15,416 nucleotides of DNA from JBECKW01 sp040235505 (GCA_040235505.1 JBECKW010000284.1:1-15416); one strand, 5' to 3'; positions 6,503-13,300 are shown, numbered from the stretch's first letter. The notes: generated by a model from the letters alone, not told the origin. Numbers and translations: made by a program.

Positions 6503-7050
6503 ATAGACGGATTCCATACGAAATCCTCATTTCTCCCATCGGCATTTTCCCCGGGGAGGTCCTCGATCCGATCGCCCGAATGATCCGGAAGGTTTTTGGC
6601 CTCGATGCCTGTATCCGGCCAATGCTCGATAACATTCAGTTCGCATGGGATGCAAACCGCAGTCAGTATCACAGCACCCCTATCCTCGAAAAACTGGCCG
6701 CCGAAGCACCCCCCGACGTCCTGAAAGTGGCGGCCCTCTGCCGGGATGATCTGTTTATCCCCATCCTGACCTATGTATTCGGGGAGGCCCAGTTGGGCGG
6801 CAAGGCCTGCATCGTTTCAAGCTGTCGGCTTTCAACCGACTTCTCCGGCACAAACACCACGGAGCGCTTTTCCTCCCGCCTGGCCAAGGAGACCGTCCAC
6901 GAGTTGGGCCACACATTCAACCTCCGCCACTGCACAGACCCGGCATGCCTCATGCATTATTGCCGCAGCGAATCGGATGTGGACCAAAAATCGGACCAGT
7001 TTTGCAGGTACTGCAAGGTACTGCTCGGCGATGCGCTTGAAAAATTATAA
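6499..7050 (+). CDS. amzA: Archaemetzincin-like zinc metalloprotease
   Basis: About 183 residues, the usual size of the archaemetzincin family of metzincin-clan proteases. Seen: the zinc motif HELGHTFNLRHC, then C-x4-C-x-M, and a CRYC pair 16 residues after the methionine. This matches the family signature H-E-x-x-H-x-x-G-x3-C-x4-C-x-M-x16/17-C-x-x-C, except that the usual glycine is asparagine here. The N-terminal EILISPIG segment matches the usual start of the family. The frame is open to an ATG at 6424, but that stretch overlaps the regulator and is unlike the family. I start at the TTG at 6499, which overlaps the regulator stop as TTGA, so translation is probably coupled. No signal peptide is seen, so the protein is likely cytoplasmic. 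The biological substrate of the family is not established. The family is commonest in archaea and vertebrates, with scattered bacterial members. Confidence 0.88.
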   Translation: MNRRIPYEILISPIGIFPGEVLDPIARMIRKVFGLDACIRPMLDNIQFAWDANRSQYHSTPILEKLAAEAPPDVLKVAALCRDDLFIPILTYVFGEAQLGGKACIVSSCRLSTDFSGTNTTERFSSRLAKETVHELGHTFNLRHCTDPACLMHYCRSESDVDQKSDQFCRYCKVLLGDALEKL

Positions 7051-7079
7051 TTGACATGCAAAATCCGTTTTGCGATAAA
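7051..7079 (+). promoter_or_regulatory. Sigma70-like promoter with an inverted repeat in the spacer
   Basis: TTGACA at 7051-7056 (perfect -35) and GATAAA at 7074-7079 (four of six) are separated by exactly 17 bases. The spacer contains GCAAAA-TCCG-TTTTGC (7058-7073), a perfect six-base inverted repeat that could be an operator. It begins right after the archaemetzincin stop codon and would give the MFS gene a leader of roughly 350 bases. Confidence 0.5.
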
Positions 7080-7082
7080 TCT

Positions 7083-7112
7083 GCATTTGGGTTTTTAGCA
7101 TATGCCCAAATG
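7083..7112 (+). promoter_or_regulatory. Nine-pair hairpin at the start of the MFS leader
   Basis: GCATTTGGG (7083-7091) pairs perfectly with CCCAAATGC (7104-7112) around a 12-base loop. It would be at the very 5' end of a transcript from the promoter at 7051-7079, where it could stabilise the RNA. Alternatively it belongs to the end of the archaemetzincin transcript, but no T run follows directly. Confidence 0.45.
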
Positions 7113-7152
7113 CTCAATGGGGCAAAGATCGATTCCGAAAAGTTTTTTTTCC

Positions 7153-7246
7153 GTCCAGGGGGGAGGAGTCCGGCTGGACCCGGGACCTCGTAAAAGGAAA
7201 AGAGGACCGGATGCCCACCGGTGCCGTCCCTTTAAAGGAATCTCCC
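7153..7246 (+). promoter_or_regulatory. Candidate structured RNA in the MFS leader
   Basis: This GC-rich stretch lies inside an otherwise AT-rich 383-base spacer. Several pairings are visible: GTCCAG with CTGGAC (7153-7158 and 7174-7179), GG-A-CCTC with GAGG-A-CC (7183-7189 and 7202-7208, one A-A mismatch), CCGG with CCGG (7207-7210 and 7218-7221), GGGAC with GTCCC (7182-7186 and 7226-7230), and GGGAG with CTCCC (7161-7165 and 7242-7246). Some of these exclude each other, as in a switch. It does not match a riboswitch class I can name. The rest of the spacer to 7433 is AT-rich and shows no open frame I would trust. Confidence 0.3.
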
Positions 7247-7433
7247 ATGCCCCGAAACAAATTGGCAACCCTTGATTCACATATTTTTACATTTTATTGA
7301 TAAGTTCTTGACGGCTTCATCCTATTAAGGATCGTTCTGCATTGGTGCCGCATGACGACTTGCAGTTGAAAAAACGTAAATCGAATGGATTTTTTCGATT
7401 GGGACTCTAAATAATCTATAGATGGAGGGAAAG

Positions 7434-8696
7434 ATGACGGACACTCAATATTCTGGTTTTCGCTGGTATATCTTCTTCACGATGATCATCGTGACGGCCA
7501 CCACATCCATGGCCCTGATTGCTCCCGCATCGGTTATGAGCAAACTCTTCGGCGCCATGCCGGGAGTCGACCCGGGCCAGGTGGTCTGGGTGACCATGGG
7601 AATCTTCAACTTTTTTCTCGGGATTGCCGCGCTCCTGGGGGGCTACCTTCTGGACAAACTCGGGCCACTCAAGGTCTTCATCGGTGGTCTGATTCTGATC
7701 ATGATCGGGGCTTACCTGATGCCGATTATCGGCGACACCTATAACGGCATGATGTTCATCCGATTCCTCCAGGGATTCGGCACGGGGCCGGTGATGGCCG
7801 CCTCAATTCCCGTTGCCGCCTCTTATTTTCCCGAAAACGAAAGATCCATCGCCACCGGCGCTCAAGGGTTTGCCGTGTCCCTCGGGATCATCGTCGGGCT
7901 TCAGATTTTCCCCCGCATTGCCACCGCTTCGGGTGACGTTTTCGGGGCCCTGCGAATCCTCTCCTATGTCGGCATTATCGGCATCGTTCTCTCCATCATC
8001 GCATTCTTCGGTCCGAAAGTATCCACGGCACCGGTGGAAGCCGCAAAGGGCGGACAGGATGACGGTTCCTGGGGCCTCTTCTGGAAAGCGCTGGCCAATC
8101 CCATGACCTGGATCGCCATTCTCTGCTTCACCCTCATGTCGGGTATCTTCCAGCAGCTCAACTCCATCGTCGAGCCCTATATCTCCTCGGCGGTAGATGC
8201 CATACCGGCCGGTCTTGGCAGGGCCGAAGGAAACGTCGGCGCCAACACCCTTTCCTGGGCGGTGGGATTTTTCTGTGTCGGATCTTTCATCGGTGGTTTC
8301 GTGACCGAAAAAGTATTCGGCGGAAAAGTCCGACCGGTCATCGCCATCGGTTTTCTCCTGGGAGCCATCGGTTCATATTGCACGAAACTCAGTTTCATCA
8401 CCGGCACACAGTCCGTACTGACCATCGTTTTTATCATTACGGCTTTCTTCTTCTCCATGGTCAATCCCCAGACCCAGTCCTACATCGCGAAGAATTATGC
8501 GAGAGAAATCGGCGGGAAACTGGGCGGGCTGGCCATGTTTGTGGGAATCGTGATCGGCAGTACGGTAGCCGTCTGGTGGCTCGGAAAATCCCTGGCCGCC
8601 ACCGGTAACTACCAGCAGCCCCTCAGCATCATGGCGGGCCTTTGTTTTGCCGGGTTTATCCTTTCGCTCTTCCTTAAAAATAAACCCAATGATTAG
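7434..8696 (+). CDS. Major facilitator superfamily transporter
   Basis: A 420-residue inner-membrane protein with about 12 hydrophobic helices and a hydrophilic central loop near residues 195-215 (APVEAAKGGQDDGS). After the second helix it has GGYLLDKLGPLKV, the MFS motif between helices 2 and 3. RFLQGFGTGPV in helix 4 and the PENERSIATG loop are typical of the anion-type branches such as NarK or oxalate/formate exchangers, but the substrate cannot be read from the sequence. The ATG at 7434 has GGAGGG five bases upstream; another ATG four codons earlier would bury that site, so the later one is preferred. It has its own promoter and long leader, and two hairpins follow it. The neighbouring aldo/keto reductase and the two-component system upstream suggest a shared regulon, which is inference only. 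Confidence 0.9.
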   Translation: MTDTQYSGFRWYIFFTMIIVTATTSMALIAPASVMSKLFGAMPGVDPGQVVWVTMGIFNFFLGIAALLGGYLLDKLGPLKVFIGGLILIMIGAYLMPIIGDTYNGMMFIRFLQGFGTGPVMAASIPVAASYFPENERSIATGAQGFAVSLGIIVGLQIFPRIATASGDVFGALRILSYVGIIGIVLSIIAFFGPKVSTAPVEAAKGGQDDGSWGLFWKALANPMTWIAILCFTLMSGIFQQLNSIVEPYISSAVDAIPAGLGRAEGNVGANTLSWAVGFFCVGSFIGGFVTEKVFGGKVRPVIAIGFLLGAIGSYCTKLSFITGTQSVLTIVFIITAFFFSMVNPQTQSYIAKNYAREIGGKLGGLAMFVGIVIGSTVAVWWLGKSLAATGNYQQPLSIMAGLCFAGFILSLFLKNKPND

Positions 8697-8706
8697 TTGA
8701 TTCATT

Positions 8707-8743
8707 CTCACAATCCCTTCCCGAAATGCGGAGGGGTTGTGAG
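8707..8743 (+). terminator. Hairpin after the MFS gene
   Basis: CTCACAATCCCTTCC (8707-8721) pairs with GGAGGGGTTGTGAG (8730-8743), with one G-T pair and one bulged base. It starts ten bases after the MFS stop codon. A run of seven T comes only about 15 bases later (8758-8764), so it is not a textbook intrinsic terminator, but the position fits the end of the transcript. Confidence 0.5.
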
Positions 8744-8771
8744 GTCATCCATCGCACTTTTTTTCGGCAAA

Positions 8772-8806
8772 CAAACTGCCGCTGCTTGACCGGCAGCGGC
8801 AGTTTG
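8772..8806 (+). terminator. Perfect 14-pair hairpin downstream of the MFS gene
   Basis: CAAACTGCCGCTGC (8772-8785) and GCAGCGGCAGTTTG (8793-8806) are perfect reverse complements around a seven-base loop. The preceding seven-T run lies upstream rather than downstream of the stem, so the hairpin may act as an RNA-stabilising end, a factor-dependent stop or a protein-binding palindrome. The remaining spacer to 8924 shows no other structure I would report. Confidence 0.55.
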
Positions 8807-8924
8807 CATATAGTGGGTCGAAACACGTTTCAGTCGCAACACCACACGCCCAAAGCCCAACTCATAATGGCATACAATTGAACCCCCGGCGCCATGGCCC
8901 GGGAAATAACAGGAGGACCACCCC

Positions 8925-10148
8925 ATGAAAGATCAGAAAACCGGTATGGACCGAAGGACCTTCTTGAAAACCACAAGCGTCGGCGGTGCATCCGTGGCCC
9001 TTGCCACCGGACTTCCCGGAACACTCCTGGCCGCGGACAGCGCCAAGAGCAACACCCAGCTCAAAGTTCCCACCCGCATTCTCGGGAAATCCGGCATTCC
9101 GGTCTCTATTCTTTCCCTGGGCGGCATCGACTGGACCACCAACCAGAACCTGCTGAGGATGGGGTTTCAGATGGGCGCCCGGCTGTGGGACACCTCGGAC
9201 CGGTACGAAAACGGCAAAAGCGAAATCGGAATCGGAGAGTATTTCAGCAAGTACCCGGAAGACCGGGATAAGGTTTTCATCTGCACCAAGGGAACGGATA
9301 AAACCGACCCCCAGCAGATCAGCGATGCCATCGATGCATCATGCAAAAGGATGAACACCGATCATATCGACCTGTATCTTCTCACCGAACTGCACAACGG
9401 TGTCAAAAGCGTCTCTCCGGACGTCCGGAAAATGGTGGAGCAAAAAAAGAAGGAAGGCAAGATCAAGCTCTTTGGTTTCAGCTCGCACCTCGGCAACGAT
9501 CAGGTCGTGGCGGATTCCATCGAAATGGGTTGGATTGACGCGCTCATGGTCACCTATAATTACATCCTGATGCAAAAGGAGGAGATCAACAAACAAATCG
9601 AGGCCTGCACCAAGGCCGGCATCGGGCTCATCGCCATCAAATCCCAGGGGAAAACCCCCGACGCCAAGGAGACACCGGAAGCCCTCGCCGCCACCAAGCA
9701 TTTCATGGATAAGGGCTACACCCTGGAACAGGCAAAACTCAAGGCTATCTGGAGTGACAAACGCATCGCCGCCATCTGCTCCAATGTCAGTAACCTCACC
9801 ATCCTCAAAGACAACGTGGCGGCCGCCGCCGACAGCGTGAATCTCTCATCGAACGACCACCAGGTGCTGAGCCGTCTTGCCCAGGCCGAATGCGGTTCCT
9901 ATTGCCAGGGATGCGGGAAATGCATGTCGGCCATGAGCGCCGACGCGAGAATCCCAGATGTCATGCGGTATATGATGTATTACAACAGTTACCACGAAAG
10001 GGACCGGGCCCGGGATCTTTTCCGGGAACTTTCCCCTGACTTTAAAAAGAGCCTGGCCACGACGGACTACACCCCCGCCGAATCCGTCTGCCCGCACAAT
10101 TTGAAAATCGGGGAAATGATGCGGAAGGCGTCGAAGACTTTGGCATAG
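8925..10148 (+). CDS. Tat-signal aldo/keto reductase with C-terminal Fe-S cysteine cluster
   Basis: A 407-residue protein. The N-terminus has a twin-arginine signal (MDRRTFLKTT, then a hydrophobic stretch ending in LLAAD), so it is probably exported folded with a cofactor. Residues about 45-310 are an aldo/keto reductase barrel with the catalytic set visible: Asp in DTSDRY, Tyr in RYENGKSE, Lys in FICTKG, and a histidine in LLTELHNG. The C-terminal part has C323, C327, C330 and C333 (C-x3-C-x2-C-x2-C) and a later C389 in the segment VCPHNL. This is the ferredoxin-like pattern of the Fe-S subfamily of aldo/keto reductases and fits a [4Fe-4S] cluster. The start has AGGAGG upstream. The substrate is unknown. 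An Fe-S cluster with an exported location suggests electron exchange with periplasmic or membrane partners rather than simple NADPH use. Confidence 0.9.
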   Translation: MKDQKTGMDRRTFLKTTSVGGASVALATGLPGTLLAADSAKSNTQLKVPTRILGKSGIPVSILSLGGIDWTTNQNLLRMGFQMGARLWDTSDRYENGKSEIGIGEYFSKYPEDRDKVFICTKGTDKTDPQQISDAIDASCKRMNTDHIDLYLLTELHNGVKSVSPDVRKMVEQKKKEGKIKLFGFSSHLGNDQVVADSIEMGWIDALMVTYNYILMQKEEINKQIEACTKAGIGLIAIKSQGKTPDAKETPEALAATKHFMDKGYTLEQAKLKAIWSDKRIAAICSNVSNLTILKDNVAAAADSVNLSSNDHQVLSRLAQAECGSYCQGCGKCMSAMSADARIPDVMRYMMYYNSYHERDRARDLFRELSPDFKKSLATTDYTPAESVCPHNLKIGEMMRKASKTLA

Positions 10149-10168
10149 TAAGATATTAAAAATTGAAA

Positions 10169-10251
10169 CCACAGACGACACAGAGAGCACAGAGAAAAAA
10201 CCCGATTTAAGGTTTTGTTGTATTTCTCTGTGACCTCTGTGCTCTCTGTGG
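10169..10251. repeat. Inverted CACAGAG-word repeat between convergent genes
   Basis: The arm at 10169-10197 is made of CCACAGA, CACAGAG and CACAGAG words. It is the imperfect reverse complement of 10223-10251, with mismatches only in the short spacers between words. The loop adds an AAACC / GGTTT pair. It sits between the aldo/keto reductase and the GcvH-like gene, which end towards each other. It could end transcription in both directions, although it also looks like a dispersed short-word repeat. Confidence 0.75.
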
Positions 10252-10273
10252 TGGAATGTTTTTTGTTATGTTT

Positions 10274-11209
10274 TTAACTCTCGATCCGGCTGAAAAACTC
10301 CCGGCTCAGTCTCTCCCACCCGATTTCAGGAAGGCTCCCGAAAATATCATCCCCAAGGGTGCCGCCGTCGGCGGCCAGGGGCCCGGCCGTCTCTTCGATC
10401 ATCTGGAAAAGCCGATCCACTTCACTGTCCAGGAACTGCCTGGATTCATCCCCGATCATCAGGCTCTGAAGATCCTGCCGGAGGTTGTCGGGATGCAGTC
10501 GCATAACCCACCCCGACGCATAGGGGTCTTCATGGGCGGCTTTTCCGGACTCCCGCAGGATTGGGTTGGTATCCGTCACCACCCCGCTCACGGGCGCCGA
10601 CAGCTCGGCGGCTTTCCCCTTCCGGAAAACCCGGATGGCAGGCCGGTTTTGCCTCACCTGTTTTCCCACCAGAGGCGCCTCCACCCTCTCCGACGGCCCC
10701 AGTATCCGCCGGGCGAAATCGTCCAGCCCCACCCGAACGATGCCGTCCGCTTCAACGCTGAGCCATAGGTGCCCGGGGTGAAGGTAAACGCCCTGGGGAA
10801 TCTCCACCCCCTTGGCCGAAAGCAGGTCCACAGGCCGCATGACAGCATGAACCGCAAATTGATCCTGAAAAAACTGATCGAATTCACAATCACTGCATTG
10901 ATAGGCGTTGGTGCAGGTCCGAAAATCGATACGGTCCTTCATATGGTGAATACAGGGTTGTTTCCAGGGAGGACGCTTCCGAAGGATATCTTTCCAGAAC
11001 ACCAGCTGGTCCCGCCTGCTTAAAAGCGGCTCCCCGTTGTCCCGGCGACGATAATTTTCCTTAACGGCTTTCCGAAGTGCCCGGTCGAATCGGCATTCAT
11101 GGCACCGGAAGGAGAGCCGACACACCTTTTTCCGAATCGCCCCCGCCTGCATCCAGATGCACTGGGAAGCCGTTCGGGTCTTTCCAAAACTCTGAATCAC
11201 AGCGACCAT
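10274..11209 (-). CDS. GcvH-like protein with duplicated four-cysteine modules (second paralogue)
   Basis: A 311-residue protein, far longer than the roughly 125-130 residues of a true glycine cleavage H protein. Two cysteine modules with identical spacing, C-x12-C-x5-C-x2-C, lie at C17-C39 and C86-C108, each followed by a [RE]FD segment. They suggest metal or Fe-S binding. A GcvH-like domain follows (about 140-245: GHLWLSVEADG, VGLDDFA, APVSGVV). The lysine that carries lipoate, eight residues before the proline of PVSG in H proteins, is a glycine here; lysines sit one position to either side. A C-terminal region with AGPLAADGG and DDIFG is shared with the neighbour. The start has AGAGGTGA four bases away. 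It lies 85 bases downstream of its paralogue and is probably in one operon with it. Function is unknown; a role in glycine cleavage is unlikely, as no gcv partner genes are near. Confidence 0.82.
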   Translation of the reverse strand: MVAVIQSFGKTRTASQCIWMQAGAIRKKVCRLSFRCHECRFDRALRKAVKENYRRRDNGEPLLSRRDQLVFWKDILRKRPPWKQPCIHHMKDRIDFRTCTNAYQCSDCEFDQFFQDQFAVHAVMRPVDLLSAKGVEIPQGVYLHPGHLWLSVEADGIVRVGLDDFARRILGPSERVEAPLVGKQVRQNRPAIRVFRKGKAAELSAPVSGVVTDTNPILRESGKAAHEDPYASGWVMRLHPDNLRQDLQSLMIGDESRQFLDSEVDRLFQMIEETAGPLAADGGTLGDDIFGSLPEIGWERLSREFFSRIES

Positions 11210-11240
11210 AAGTCACCTCTCTTCAAGTGCCGAAAAGCAC

Positions 11241-11294
11241 ACTCTTTGACACTCTGCCCTTAACCCTCTGCCCTTTGCTCTTTGCCCTCTGCTC
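11241..11294. repeat. Low-complexity CTCTGCCC-word repeat between the GcvH-like paralogues
   Basis: The spacer between the two paralogous genes consists of repeated words such as CTCTGCCCTT, CTCTGCCCTTTG, CTCTTTGCC and CTCTGCTC. Similar CTCTGC and CCTTTGCC words occur in the loop of the element at 1299-1539. It reaches the last codon of the upstream gene and shows no hairpin. Confidence 0.6.
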
Positions 11295-12293
11295 CTACGT
11301 CCTCAAAAACGCCCTTGTCAGATTCTCCCATCCCAGCGCCGGCATCGCGCCATAGATATCATCCGTAAGATAGCCGCCGTCCGCCGCCAGGGGGCCTGCA
11401 ACGCTTTCGATCATCTCCTCCAGGCGATGCACCTCATGGTTCATCCAGTTGAGGCTCTCGGCCGTGGCCATGAGGGGCTCCATTGTTTTTTTGATATCCC
11501 GGGTGTGTATCACAAACAGCCAGCCGTCACCGTAGGGATCGCGATTCAGTGCTTCCGGATTTTCCCGCGCGCCCGCATTCACTTCGACAATCACACCGCT
11601 CACCGGGGAAAGCACCTCGGCCTGATGATCCTTCCGCCGTAAGCCCCAACCCGCCTTTCCATGGGTCAGCTCCTTTCCCATGAGCGGCAAATTATAACCA
11701 TCGGCAACCCCCAGCATTTTGAGGGCAAAATCGTCCATGCCCACCCGAATGCTGCCCCCGCTTTCAATCCTTGCCCAGGTATGGCCGTTGTCGTAGTAAT
11801 ACCCGAAGGGAACGTCAAAGCCCCGTACCTGTTGGCGATCCGAAGGATGCGTTTTGGTTTTCACTGTCCAGACATCCTCGAAAAACTGATCGAAATCACA
11901 GGTGCCGCATTGATAATCATAGGCGCACACACGGCGCGGGATGCGGCCGGTCAGGGAGTGGCGGCATATCCGGCTCAGTTGCGGACGTCTTCGCATGGCA
12001 TCCTGCCAACTGACCTGTTTGCCTTTGGCTGTCTGCATCTTCATCCCCTGGTCATAGCGGCAGGAGGTGCAGTCGTAAAAATTGTTGCAGTTCTTATGGC
12101 CAACCACACCCGCCTGCATCCAGATACAGGGATTTTCTACCTTCAGGGTTTTATCCGGTGTGATCATCCAGGTTTGGCCCCCCAGGACCGCTTCAACATT
12201 CCCGGAGGTATCTTCGCTCCGGGCACCGGCCCGATGATAGGAAGAACCATAGCCAATCTGACTCCGTTTGGTTTCTTTCGCCTTTTCCGCCAT
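11295..12293 (-). CDS. GcvH-like protein with duplicated four-cysteine modules (first paralogue)
   Basis: A 332-residue paralogue of the next gene. It has an N-terminal extension of about 40 residues, then two cysteine modules of the same C-x12-C-x5-C-x2-C spacing at C56-C78 and C110-C132, with YDC or YQC cores. A GcvH-like domain follows (about 155-260: GHTWARIESGG, VGMDDFA, SPVSGVIVEVN, RDPYGDGWLF). The position eight residues before the PVSG proline, where H proteins carry the lipoyl lysine, is Asp (RRKDHQAE), with a lysine one residue earlier. A C-terminal region includes AGPLAADGG and DDIYG. The frame is open to an ATG at 12353, but the ATG at 12293 has AAAGGAGA upstream, so I use that. 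A promoter is predicted at 12389-12417. The protein is probably soluble and cytoplasmic, perhaps a redox or sulfur-carrier partner, but that is inference. Confidence 0.82.
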   Translation of the reverse strand: MAEKAKETKRSQIGYGSSYHRAGARSEDTSGNVEAVLGGQTWMITPDKTLKVENPCIWMQAGVVGHKNCNNFYDCTSCRYDQGMKMQTAKGKQVSWQDAMRRRPQLSRICRHSLTGRIPRRVCAYDYQCGTCDFDQFFEDVWTVKTKTHPSDRQQVRGFDVPFGYYYDNGHTWARIESGGSIRVGMDDFALKMLGVADGYNLPLMGKELTHGKAGWGLRRKDHQAEVLSPVSGVIVEVNAGARENPEALNRDPYGDGWLFVIHTRDIKKTMEPLMATAESLNWMNHEVHRLEEMIESVAGPLAADGGYLTDDIYGAMPALGWENLTRAFLRT

Positions 12294-12388
12294 GTCCCTG
12301 TCTCCTTTAATGAGGTTGGTTTTTATCAATTCAATGAGCAAGGGGTATGCCATGGCCCAAGGCGTTCTATAGAGCCCAAATAAACCAT

Positions 12389-12417
12389 CTGATATTATTT
12401 AACATATAAAGTGGCAA
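12389..12417 (-). promoter_or_regulatory. Sigma70-like promoter for the GcvH-like pair
   Basis: On the minus strand, TTGCCA (12417-12412) and TATCAG (12394-12389) are 17 bases apart in AT-rich DNA. The predicted start near 12381 gives a leader of about 90 bases before the ATG at 12293. Confidence 0.4.
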
Positions 12418-12636
12418 CCCTTCATCCGCTCCTTTGCTGCTTGATTCGTGGATTGGGGTTTATTACGACAGATATTTTCGCGGAAGGCTTTTTATGCGGG
12501 AAAAATATTATTATCTACTTTAATCTCTGTTAGTTATAAAGGGTGTTGAATTATCCTTCAGCACTGTCGAAAAACGCGGCACAATTTAATCCGGAAATTT
12601 GATCTGACAGAACAGTCCGTCCTTCATCCTTTTGTT
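12418..12636. other. AT-rich spacer with an imperfect inverted repeat
   Basis: With the promoter and leader to its left, this is part of a 343-base spacer between the L,D-transpeptidase and the GcvH-like gene, both on the minus strand. The only structure I see is an imperfect inverted repeat at 12472-12508 (ATATTTTCGCG against CGGGAAAAATAT). No T run follows it in either direction, and no convincing terminator or small gene is visible. Confidence 0.4.
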
Positions 12637-13194
12637 TTACGGCAAAATGCGAATCGGCGTTCCCTCGTCCACGCTGGACCATATTTCGTCCATGGCCTCG
12701 TTTGAGACCGCGATGCAGCCGTCGGTCCAGTCAAATTCTGTATAAAGCCATGCCGGAAATTCCGGGTTATCGGGGATCCCGTGAATCATGATTTCGCCTC
12801 CGGCGTGACCGCCCACCGCTTTTGCAAACGCGAGGTCCTCTGAATTCGGATAAGAAATGTGGATCGATTTGTAAAAATTGCTATGGTTGTTTCGCCAGTC
12901 CAGAACGTACTTCCCTTCCGGTGTCCTGTTGTCCCCTTCAAACAGTTTGGCACCCAGAGGTTCTTTCCCAAGCGCGATATGGTAATTCCGAAACGCTTTT
13001 CCGTCCTTTAAAAGGTAGAGCTTTCTTTCGGACTTTTTAATCAGCACCGAGTCCGCCTTGCACAATATTGTCGTGGAAGACTGGGCACCGGCGAGGGGGT
13101 TGGGCATCGATACCAATAAAAAAACACCGGCGGCGATGGTTCCGAATATGCCGATGAATTTAAATACCCTCAAATAATCAAGGAATTTTTTCAT
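12637..13194 (-). CDS. L,D-transpeptidase (YkuD domain), membrane-anchored or exported
   Basis: A 185-residue protein with a basic N-terminus and one hydrophobic segment (about 11-35, FIGIFGTIAAGVFLLVS), a signal peptide or membrane anchor. The rest is a YkuD domain: an N-terminal SVLIKKSERKLYLL strand, a TPEGKYVLD segment, the catalytic histidine in IMIHGI, and the catalytic cysteine in TDGCIAVSN about 20 residues later. The motif matches the family pattern HG-x-[ST]-x-GC[IL]. Such enzymes act in the periplasm, forming 3-3 peptidoglycan crosslinks or attaching proteins. There is no LysM domain. In-frame TTG and GTG codons lie up to six codons upstream; the ATG at 13194 is the simplest start and has GGGG close by. 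The gene is divergent from the hydrolase-ABC operon. Confidence 0.9.
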   Translation of the reverse strand: MKKFLDYLRVFKFIGIFGTIAAGVFLLVSMPNPLAGAQSSTTILCKADSVLIKKSERKLYLLKDGKAFRNYHIALGKEPLGAKLFEGDNRTPEGKYVLDWRNNHSNFYKSIHISYPNSEDLAFAKAVGGHAGGEIMIHGIPDNPEFPAWLYTEFDWTDGCIAVSNEAMDEIWSSVDEGTPIRILP

Positions 13195-13215
13195 ATGCCC
13201 CTGATACACCAAATA

Positions 13216-13244
13216 AATAACATTTTCAATCCTTCTATTGTCAA
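13216..13244 (-). promoter_or_regulatory. Candidate promoter for the L,D-transpeptidase gene
   Basis: On the minus strand a perfect TTGACA (13244-13239) is followed after 17 bases by GTTATT (13221-13216), a weak -10. The 141-base divergent spacer is AT-rich throughout. Confidence 0.3.
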
Positions 13245-13271
13245 CGTTTCGTAATTATTGTAGTTTATTTA

Positions 13272-13300
13272 TCGGCATGCAGAAGTATTATTTTTAGAAT
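13272..13300 (+). promoter_or_regulatory. Candidate promoter for the hydrolase-ABC operon
   Basis: A good -10, TAGAAT (13295-13300), lies 17 bases after TCGGCA (13272-13277), a weak -35 with four of six matches. The predicted start would be about 30 bases before the hydrolase ATG. Confidence 0.3.

Noticed and set aside
8869..8884. Sigma54-type promoter (TGGCAT...TTGA) before the aldo/keto reductase
   Set aside because: The distance between the GG and the second element is one base short and the essential GC is missing. No other spacer gave a better -24/-12 match, including the one before the MFS gene.
11661..12383. A 240-codon open frame antisense to the first GcvH-like gene
   Set aside because: It lies opposite a gene with a conserved paralogue next to it and has no recognisable motifs; a similar antisense frame opposite the second paralogue was rejected for the same reason.
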